64,000 nt of DNA from Humulus lupulus (taxonomy: Eukaryota > Streptophyta > Magnoliopsida > Rosales > Cannabaceae): positions 142,761,766-142,825,765 of the forward strand of contig NC_084795.1 of NCBI RefSeq assembly GCF_963169125.1, read 5' to 3'. A program made the position numbers and the translations under genes. Shown here piece after piece: positions 56,401 through 64,000 of the stretch. The notes below the pieces were generated by a model that was not told where the DNA came from, did not search any database, and was given only the letters and a program-made list of their open reading frames with translations. Each line of letters begins with the position of its first letter. The first letter of the stretch is position 1.

Positions 56401-59336
56401 AACGCCCTATTTGGTGACATTATCACCTGACTGGGCTTGAGCATCAATTTCCATTTGCAACTCTTTTCTGGGAACATCTCTCGATACATCTTTCTTTGCC
56501 TTGGTTATCGAGGCATTGTAGCACTCCCTTGCTTCCCACTGATTTCCCAATACGCATCCTACCCCTGCGTCTGTTGGGAATTTCATGGCAAGGTGCCATA
56601 TTGAAGTGACGGCTCGTAGGTCGACCAGAATTGGTCTCCCAATTACAACATTGTACTCCGAAGGACAATCAACTACTATGAAAGTAGCGAGTAATGTCCT
56701 GTTAGCAGGTGCAGTACCTGCTGTAACTAGATGCCTAATTGACCCCGTTGGGGTGAGCCCTTCACCGGAAAAACCATAGATGGTTTGGTTGTATGGTTCC
56801 AGGTCCTTGATGGACAGCTTCATTCTTTCCAGGGAAGACTTGTATAGGATGTTGACCGAACTTCCCTTGTCAACCAACACCCTCTTCACCATCATGTTGG
56901 CAATTTGTACATCTACGACCAGCGGATCGGAGTGTGGGAATCGTACATGCCGGGCATCATCTTCAGAGAAGGTTATCAATTCCTCCTCTATTCGAGCCTT
57001 TTTTGGCGTTCGATCCTCCACACTCATCATCTCGATGTCCTGGTTGTGGCGTAGGGTTCAAGAATATCGTTCCATTGCCTTCCCATTGTCCCCTACAAGA
57101 TGTGGGCCTCCGCAGATGGTGAGTAAAGTGCATGCTACAAGAGCTAGCTGTAGAGGTGGTGAGCGCTGGCGTGCAAGTGCCTGTTCGTTGCCACCTTGAG
57201 CCTCTCGCTGAGACCCTCCTGTGGCTCGCACATATCTTCTTAGATGTCCCTGCCTAATCAGGAACTCAATCTCGTATTTCAACTGGTTGCATTCGTTGGT
57301 GTCGTGCCCATAGTCGTTGTGAAAACAACAGAACTTCATTGTATCTCTCTTGGAGATATCTTTCCTTATAGGTGCGGGTCGTTTGTAAGGCACACTTGAG
57401 CTGGTCGCCTGGTAGACTTTCGCTCGGCTTTCGACAAGGGCCGTGTAGTTGGTGAATCTCAGCTTGTATCGACTACCTTTGGGGCATTTATTTTCAGAAG
57501 CTAAGGGTTCATTGTTCACCCGCCTTCCATCGTTCCTACCATTGCCATTCCCATTGCCCTTGCCGTTGCCAGTGGGCTTTTCCGACCCGTTGGCGGCCTT
57601 GGCGGGTTCTTCCTTTGGCCCCTTGTCTTTTGTTGGCGATTTCCCTTCATTGGTAATCGCGTCCTCGAGCTTGATATATTGATCAGCCGGATCCAAAAAC
57701 TCTTGGGTACTTCTTACCTCATTCTTTCTGAGGCAACTTCAGTGGGGTGAATGGCGCCTAACCCCAACAGTTAGAGCCATCATCTTCCCTTCATCGCCCA
57801 CTGTCTTGGCTCCAGCTGCTGCTCGCATAAAGCGTTGGACATATTCTTTTAAGGGCTCTCCCTCCTTCTGGCGTATCTCAACCAGCTGGTTGGCCTCTAT
57901 GGGGTGCACGCGACCCGCGTAGAATTGTCTGTAAAATTCCTTTACGAACATCTCCCAAGATACTATACTAACAGGAGGGAACTTAAAGAACCACTCCTGG
58001 GCAGTGTCAGATAGTGTCGCGGGGAAGATCCTGCAGCAGGCATCTTTCGACACATTCTGTATATCCATTTGTATCTTAAACTTGCTAACGTGAGATACTG
58101 GGTCTCTGTACCCGTCAAAGTTCGGCAATGTTGGCATCTTGAACTTACTGGTGTTTCAGCCACGGTAATCCTTTGTACAAAGGGAGTGCCCCTCCTCCTA
58201 TCGTACTCTATGTGGGATGCCCGTCCCCCGACCAGCTGTTGTACTGCCTGGTTCAGAGCATCAATCTGAGCCTGAACTGCTTCTGGGACTACAGGGGCGA
58301 CCTGTGCCGGGGGAGTGTACTCATCATGTCTTTCACGTTGGTCATTGAGTACATCCCTTAAATCGTCATCCCTACGTCTCTGCTTGCTAACTCCTAGTTG
58401 ATCAAAGACGTTCTGCTGCCTGGGCTGCCCCCCAGCGTGATTACTAGCTAGCCTGTTTTCTCTATGTGGGGGGCTTCTGCCTCCACCTCTTTCCTCATTC
58501 CTTCGACTAGCATCTCTTCTGCTGGAATTAGCTTCATTATAGTCATGGCCATCTCTAAACTATGGCTGACTATGGCATGACCGGGTGTTCACGCTATTTC
58601 CTCCTCGGGCTAGCATCTCCCGAGCATCAGGAGGACGCCTGCGCTAGTCGTTGGGTCCCCGTGCATTGTTATGCCGTGGGGGAGCCCTTATCGCAGAGCC
58701 TGACTCGATATTCCTTTTGTTGGTAGAAGGACACTGTCCCCTGCTTGGTAGATTCAGCTCTTCATCCCCTGGGCGTCTAGGGCTGCGAGGCAGTTGTTTG
58801 GCCCTATTCTGCCTCGGGCGCTGGGGCTTTCCTCGACCAGCCTGAGAGGGAGACTGCTGCTCAGGATCCCTAGCTGGGACATCATCCTGAGCCACAGGTG
58901 GCTGCTCCAGCCTTTGAGGGCTTACTGACTGGAGGGGAGGATTAGGATTGGGAGCCCTCTGAGACGGCGTACTCGGGGGCTGATCTGGATGAAATGCTGG
59001 CGCAGCCTGACTTCGAGCCAATTGGATGGCTGCTTCGAGTGCGTCCATGGCATCCCTCTGTCGACAGTCCATGTCCGCCTGTCGCTCACTCAGCTCCTGG
59101 CGCTGGCATTCTATTTCTCTTTGCTGTAGCGCCATTGTCTCTGCAGCATTCTCCTGATTGGCCCTCAGATTAGCCAACTCATCCTGCAACACCCCTAGTG
59201 TTTCCCTCAGCGTTTCGGAATCTAACTCCTCTTCTTCAAACTCCAAATGTGGTTGATTCTCAGCCACATTTGGGGGAGGAGGTTGGGATGATGCAGAACC
59301 AGCGGTCTTTCCAGTCTTCTTGGATGTCTTCGCCAT
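53467..59336 (-). pseudogene. gag-pol: gag-pol of element G (many breaks)
   Basis: Starts MAKTSKKTGKTAG at 59336. The open segment runs to 58644, then frame changes. Recognisable blocks are: gag domain (FDGYRDPVSHVSKF, about 58110), CCHC-like FCCFHNDYGHDTNEC (about 57320), protease VLVDKGSSVNILY with DTG changed to DKG (about 56850), a TAG at 56407 shared with D, RT with YVDD (55676-55660 region), RNase H pieces (YSDSQLVVNQVMG), and integrase (VSDNDTQFDSDLF, where the usual DNGTQF Gly is Asp). More than ten interruptions by stop or frameshift. Useful as the outgroup that shows D's premature stops came from glutamine codons. Confidence 0.85.
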
Positions 59337-59384
59337 TAGATTTTCTTACAGTTTTTTATCAATCTCTCAATGAAAGCACTAGAA

Positions 59385-60004
59385 TGTTGACCCTCGATTT
59401 GGCCAATGACACGGAGTCAAATATACGACAGGAAATGAGACGAAAATTAAGAGTTTAATCTAATGGAAAAGAAGAAAACACAAACAATTTATAGTGGTTC
59501 AGCCCCAAAGAATGGTAATGACCTACGTCCACTTAGTGTTATTATTAATATTGAATCCCAACGCCGTGATCAAAGAACTAGGGTTCTTGAGTTTCACAAA
59601 CCTTAGGAGAATTACAATAAAATGATGGATAATCGCACTATAGCTCTCTCTCTCAATATTCAGGAAAAAGATTCAAAGGTCAAAAGTCCCTTCCTTGAGC
59701 TATTTCATGTATATTTATAGTCTCAAGGGGGGTTACGTGGGCCATTGGGCCTTAACTCTCATTAATATTCGCGTATCAAGGTAATAAAGAGGAAATATCC
59801 AATGTAATTATTATAGGATGACAATCTTAGAAGTGAATAAACCGAATCATATGACCAGCCTGGTCGTACCTAAAAGTCAGCCTTGATGAAGCAATATGCA
59901 TTTGGTCGATAACTAAACAACACTTTTTCACTTCAACTCTACCGCGTGTCAACCAGGTGTGAGAAATCCTTGCCACATCATCAACATCCATTTTTGGGTA
60001 AACA
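59385..60004 (-). repeat. 5' LTR of element G
   Basis: On the plus strand TGTTGACCCTCG to GGGTAAACA, 620 bp. It shares ATGACACGGAGTCAAA and TATAGTGGTTCAGCCCC with the D and B LTRs. The sense strand carries a TATA box (ACTATAAATATAC) near 59710-59722. A decayed form of the palindrome (ATGACCAGCCTGGTCGT) lies at 59851-59867. There is no partner LTR. Confidence 0.82.
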
Positions 60005-60910
60005 TATAGTATTGTTTCAAAGACATTGAATTCCAAGTGCGAGGTACATTTTTGCCATTGCGTACATTTTTAAGAGTATAAGATCCTCGCCCTAGCACTT
60101 CTATGACTTCAAAGGGTCCGTCCAAGTTTGGCTCCAGCTTTTTTGGGATGCCAGTGACTTTACGCAGATTCCAGTCTCCCTTCTTAAACGTGTGTGAATG
60201 GACCCTTTTATTGTAATAGTGTTATGCTGCCTTTTGGTATTTTTCGTGTCTTACTTGTACCGTTGTGCGTAACTCATCCAGGAGGTCAAGGTTATGTGTT
60301 AACTGTATTCTGTTTGTGGTCAGATCAGAAGCTATCTCCGCCCGAATCGTCGGTAAGCCTACTTCTGTTGGGATGATAGCTTCTGTTCCATACACCATGG
60401 CGTAGGGAGACTCGCCCGTGGAGGACCTCTTGGTCGTTTTGTATGCCCATAGCACTTTTGGTAACTCTTCGACCCACGCGCCTTTTTTATCTTCTAAGTT
60501 TTTCTTGATGTTGGCAAAAATGAATTTGTTGGAAGCCTCTGCTTGGCTGTTTCCTTGGGGGTAGGTGACAGAAGCAAAACTCAATTTTATCTTGTATGTG
60601 TCACACAGCTCCTGTACTTTGGCGTTTTGGAACGGGGTTCTATTGTCAACGACTATTTCCCATGGTATCCCAAATTGGCAGATGATGTGCTTCCATATGA
60701 AGCTCATGGTGTCTGTTTTTCTGACTGTGACGTACGCCTCTGCTACGACCCATTTAGTGAAGTAATCGGTGGCTAACAAAGCGTACCACTTTCCTCCAGC
60801 AGTTCTGGGCAGTTCCCTGACTACGTCCATCCCCCACTTTGCAAATGGCGGAGTGTAGAACTTAAGCAGGTTGATGGATGGTGGGTGCAAATCGCTGGCA
60901 TTTGTCATAC
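60005..60910 (-). pseudogene. pol: Integrase and pol C-terminus of element H (broken)
   Basis: The minus-strand frame from 60908 to 60222 carries the integrase core (KWGMDVVRELP, VVDNRTPFQN, NSQAEASNKFI), and the C-terminus continues past a TAA at 60222 in the same frame (FKKGDWNLRKVTG, LGRGSYTLKN) to about 60005, where element G begins. D-D-E residues appear present (WGMD, VDNRTPF, QAEASN), although the usual DNGTQF is changed to DNRTPF. Integrase inserts element DNA into the chromosome. Confidence 0.82.
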
Positions 60911-62440
60911 TTCTTCGTATAGTCGCGCGCTTCTGTCATCATGTATGGCCAGTAGTACCCTGCTGTGAGTGCTTTGTGCGCCAAGCTTCGTCCCCCTGTG
61001 TGGTTTCCACATGCTCCTTTGTGGATCTCCTCTAATAATTTTTTAGCTTCTGATGGACGTAAACATCGAAGATAGGGGCCATTAAAGGATCTGCGGTACA
61101 ACGTTCCATGGATGATGGAGTAGCATTGAGCTCGAAGGCGCAAAAGTTTCGTGTCTTTTGCATGGGCTGGTAGTTCAGACTTGGTTAAGTAGCGAATGAT
61201 TGGATCCATCAAGCACTCTGGTTCTGATGTGGTTGAGAAAAATTCCAAAGCTCTTGGTGAGTGGCTTGTGGAAATTGTGGAGTGCCAAGAACATTCTCCC
61301 GCAGAGGCTAGTTTGGTGAGGGCATCGGCCTTCTGATTTTGTTCCCTCGATACTTGTACGAGCTCAAACTGATGGAATTGTGACTTCAATTCAGATACTT
61401 TTTTCAATAGGCTGGTTAGGTGGGGTGCCTTGGTGTTGAAGTTGCCAATCACTTGCTCTATCATTAGTTTTGAATCTCCTCTGACTTTCAACCGTCTAAT
61501 GCCCATGTCTCGTGCTAATTCTAGGCCGTAAATCAGAGCCTCATACTCAGCCTCGTTATTCGTGGCAAATTGCTCCAACCGTATGGCTTCCTCAATTTTT
61601 AGTCCGGAGGGTGCCTCCAATACGATGTCGATTCTAGCTCCTTGAGAATTGGAGGCTCCGTCTGTATGCATCGTCCACATCCATTCGACTTCTGATTCCA
61701 GCAGTTCAGGAAAGGTGTCTGGGGTAAAAGATTGTATCTCAACTAGGAAATCAGCTAGTACTTGGCCTTTCTTTGCTTTTCACGGCAAGAGTCGTATATC
61801 ATATGTCCCGAGTTCAATTGCCCATTTGGATAATCTACCAGAGAGATCGGGTTTGTTCAAGACCTATTTCAATGGGTAGTCTGTGTATACAATGATGGTA
61901 TGGCTTTCAAAATACTGTCGTAGCTTCTTCTTTTCCGTAATTAGTGTGAGTGCCAATTTTTCCATCATGTTGTAGCAGGTTTCAGTGTCTAGTAGCATAT
62001 TATTGCAGTAGAACACTGGCTTCTATCGGCTTACGTCTTCCCGAAAGGGCACAGAACTCACGGCAAAGTGCGAAACAGACAGGTACAGGAACAGGTCTTC
62101 ATTGGGGATGGGAGAGCTTAGTATGGGAGGAGAGCTCAGATAGGCTTTCAATTCTTTGAGTGCTTTATTTTGTTCTGTCCCCCAGGTGGTGTTGGTAGAT
62201 TTCTTGATGCATTGGAGGAAAGACTGGCAACGATTGGACATGCGGGATATAAACCGGCTTAGTGTTACGATTTTGCTTCTTAGAGCCTGGATATCTCGGA
62301 TGGTTCTGGGTTCCTTGACCTCTAAGAGCGATGGAATCTGGGTTGGATTGGCCTCGATGCCTCTCTGGCTGACCACATACCCTAAGAACTGGCCAAAGGA
62401 CACCCCAAAAGCAAACATGGTTGGATTCAATTTCATTTAA
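60862..62440 (-). pseudogene. pol: RT end, RNase H domains and integrase zinc finger of H (broken)
   Basis: The minus strand 62436-62023 covers the RT thumb and connection (MKLNPTMFAFGVSFGQFLG, LSRFISRMSNRCQSF). A stop precedes the next part; in 61680-60862 come the second Tat-type RNase H (MHTDGASNSQGARIDIV, NNEAEYEALIYGLELA, VRGDSKLMIEQV, KADALTKLA) and the integrase HHCC finger (EIHKGACGNHTGG, CDKCQRF; the first Cys partner reads YDKC with its upstream Cys lost). There are stops near 62020 and 61780. Confidence 0.8.
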
Positions 62441-63300
62441 TAAGTGTCGAGGATGTCAAAGCATTCGGTTAAATCGTCCACATGTGAAACACCTTGTCGA
62501 GATTTGATGACCATGTCATCGATATATACTTCCATGTTTCTCCCGAGCAATGAGGAAAACTGTTTGTGCATTGTTGCTCCTGCATTCTTTAGTCCGAAGG
62601 GCATAACTTTATAACAGTATAAGCCGCATTCTGTTATGAAGGCTGTATGGATTCGGTCTTCTGCCTTCATTGGGATCTGATTGTATCCTGAGTAGGCATC
62701 AAGGAAGCTCATTCTTTCGAACCCTGTCGTGGCATCTATCATTTGATCAATTTTTGGGAGAGGGTAGCTATCCTTAGGACATGCTTTGTTTAAGTTGGTG
62801 TAGTCTATGCATACTCTCTTTTTTCCATTTTTCTTTGGGACCACTACAGGGTTGGCTAGCCAACTAGGATACAAGCATTCTTCGATTGCACCTATGCTCA
62901 AAAGCCGTTGTACCTCTTCTTGTATTTCCTGGTTGACTTCAGGAGCAAACCTCCTCTGCCTCTGTTTGACGGGCGGGAAGCTATTTGATATGTTGAGGCT
63001 GTGATTCATGACAGAAGGGTCTATTCTTGGTATACCATGGGGAGACCAGGCGAAGGTCCGAACTCTGGTTTTTAGGAACTGGATTAGGGTGTGCTTTTCT
63101 TCCTCAGGAAGCTTTCTACTTACCAGCACTATTTTGGATGGGTCGTCATCATCTAAACAGGTTTCCTCTAGATCATCAAGGGTGGTCAGTGGCTTTTCGC
63201 GATCTCCCTCTATATCTATGCCTTTGAGACATGCTGGTAAGTCGTTCTGTGATTGCTATTTTGTGGGAATGTAGTCAGGAGAGGAGGTGCCAAAATTGTT
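62437..63300 (-). pseudogene. pol: Reverse transcriptase of element H
   Basis: The open frame 63129-62437 runs from the protease-RT linker (SRKLPEEEKHTLIQFLK) through the RT fingers and palm: PSWLANPVVVPKKNGKKRVC, KACPKDSYPLPKIDQMI, FLDAYSGYNQIPM, MPFGLKNAGAT and VYIDDMVIKSR with an intact YIDD. It ends with a TAA at 62437 in DILDTY, where related elements continue into MKLNP. Upstream coding (ETCLDDDDPSKIVLV) can be followed to about 63290 with one stop. RT copies the element RNA into DNA. Confidence 0.87.
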
Positions 63301-63557
63301 TATCTCTTTCAGGGTAAGGAAGTGTAGATGCTCAAAATTCCACGCTGGTAAAAGACTCAAAGTACGTGCTTAGGTCCCATGTCCCTAGGTGTGTATTGAG
63401 AAATCTTGACAAATGAAGCCCCAGCAAGTGTGCCACCCAGGCCCCCCGTCTCACGCCTCACGAGCCTAGGAGGTGTGCCACGCGAGGCCCTTAGGCACCT
63501 ACACTAGGCCGTCACCCCCACGTCTCCGTGAGGCTGTTATGCCCTTGCCTCGCCACA
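63301..63557. other. Junction segment between H pol and the minisatellite
   Basis: Similarity to gypsy coding sequence stops at about 63300. The following 250 bp become GC-rich, with CTAGG, GTGCCAC and CACGAGCC motifs that foreshadow the repeat unit to the right. No gene is recognised. It may belong to a further insertion whose other end lies outside the window, or to an unusual gag-pol spacer of H. Confidence 0.45.
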
Positions 63558-64000
63558 GCCGTGCCACCAGGGCCTCGCGAGGGACGGTCTCACCTGGCCA
63601 CAGCCATGCCACCAGGACCTCATGAGGGATGGCCTCGCCTAGCCTCAGTCGTGCCACCAGGGCCTCGCGAGGGATGGCCTCGCTTCGCCTCACCTCGGTC
63701 GTCCCACCAGGGCCTCGCGAGGGATGGCCTCACTTCGCCTTGCCTCGGCCGTGCCACTAGGGTCTCGAGAGGGATGGCTTTGCCTCGCCTCGGCCATGCC
63801 ACCAGGGCCTCGCGAGGGATGGCCTCACCTCGCCTCAGCCGTGCCACCAGGGCCTCAAGAAGGATGGCCTCGCCTAGCCACGGGCGTGCCACCAAGGCCT
63901 CGTGAGGGATGGCCTCGCCTAGCCTCGGCCGTGCCACCAGGGCCTCGCGAGGGATGGCCTCGCTTCACCTCGCCTCGACCGTGCCACTAGGGCTCGCGAG
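63558..64000. repeat. GC-rich minisatellite, 45- and 50-bp units, continues past the window
   Basis: Nine units and a partial tenth. Each starts GCCGTGCCACCAGGGCCTCG, followed by CGAGGGATGGCCTCGCCT and a tail of one, two or three CCTCG-like steps; unit length is 45 bp, or 50 bp where one extra 5-bp step is present. Every unit contains the palindrome CCTCGCGAGG or a decayed form. Because the unit is often 45 bp, long open frames appear on both strands; they are low-complexity artefacts. Confidence 0.9.

Larger units (their letters stand above)
53458..60004 (-). mobile_element. Element G: truncated relative of element D
   Basis: On the minus strand: 5' LTR (60004-59385), post-LTR motif (CTAGTGCTTTCATTGAGAG), gag from 59336, then protease, RT, RNase H and integrase up to about 53467, where it stops abruptly at fragment J. 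The C-terminus of pol, the antisense gene, the polypurine tract and the 3' LTR are missing. Protein similarity to D is high throughout, but G has many stops and frameshifts and is older. It was inserted at the end of H's pol (right flank TATAG). Confidence 0.83.
39490..64000 (-). mobile_element. Element H: nested Ty3/gypsy (Tat-like) element, right end outside the window
   Basis: Minus-strand pol (about 63300-60005), plus-strand antisense gene (40261-50230), polypurine tract (39914-39900) and 3' LTR (39899-39490) belong together by order and orientation, as in D. It is swollen by solo LTRs I, K1 and K2 and by a block made of fragment J and truncated element G (51478-60004). Gag and the 5' LTR should lie beyond 64000. 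The RT has YIDD where A, D and G have YVDD, so H is a different lineage. Confidence 0.8.

Noticed and set aside
63499..63990. Long overlapping ORFs rich in Arg/Pro/Gly on both strands
   Set aside because: Low-complexity translation of the 45/50-bp minisatellite. The array continues through all frames.
5290..64000. Endogenous pararetrovirus
   Set aside because: No movement-protein or caulimovirid-type motifs; integrase, polypurine tracts and LTR pairs identify Ty3/gypsy and Ty1/copia retrotransposons.

Overview
The window is a piece of a flowering-plant nuclear genome, most likely a eudicot with a repeat-rich genome. It is AT-rich and packed with long terminal repeat (LTR) retrotransposons of kinds known from plants: Ty3/gypsy elements of the Tat/Athila type, Ty1/copia, and large solo LTRs with TGTAAC ends. 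The only trace of a cellular gene is a broken dynamin-related protein 1 fragment with GT-AG introns. I cannot name the species, and I see no intact host gene, rRNA, tRNA, CRISPR array or bacterial feature.

Layout. 1-5289: AT-rich flank carrying a 79-bp tandem duplication split by a 2.4-kb solo LTR (2269-4715, target-site duplication, TSD, AATAT). 5290-37245: an old Ty3/gypsy element, here called A, coding on the plus strand, with LTRs at both ends. Five later events lie inside A: a 603-bp solo LTR in its 5' LTR (TSD ACATT), a 4.05-kb solo LTR in gag (TSD AAATA), a complete young Ty3/gypsy element D on the opposite strand inside the reverse transcriptase (14403-26059, TSD GGAAC), a truncated Ty1/copia element E (about 27561-35013), and inside E a further 2.37-kb solo LTR (TSD GTTTC). 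Removing these with one TSD copy each puts the A reading frame back in phase. 37246-39489: host flank with a SINE-like piece, a hairpin repeat and the dynamin pseudogene. 39490 to beyond 64000: a second nest built on element H (minus-strand pol, plus-strand antisense gene). It is interrupted by a 1.8-kb solo LTR (TSD AGTGG), two near-identical 2.3-kb solo LTRs with different TSDs (ACCGG, GCCTC) only 54 bp apart, a fragment J with only a gag tail and protease, and a truncated element G related to D. The window ends in a GC-rich 45/50-bp minisatellite.

How the parts relate. A, D and H each pair a gag-pol on one strand with an intron-containing antisense gene near the 3' LTR. Its product resembles the putative gypsy-type transposon family (PF04195-like), an extra antisense ORF known in some plant Tat-type elements. 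D is the only complete element. Its 2074-codon gag-pol frame has no frameshift and five in-frame stops; at three of them the related element G has a glutamine codon. With LTRs that differ only by transitions, this points to recent insertion followed by cytosine-methylation decay. Solo LTRs outnumber complete elements, so unequal recombination has been actively removing elements here.

Limits: boundaries and TSDs were read by eye. Family names rest on remembered motifs, not searches. Junctions at about 27560, 53457 and 63300 are approximate.
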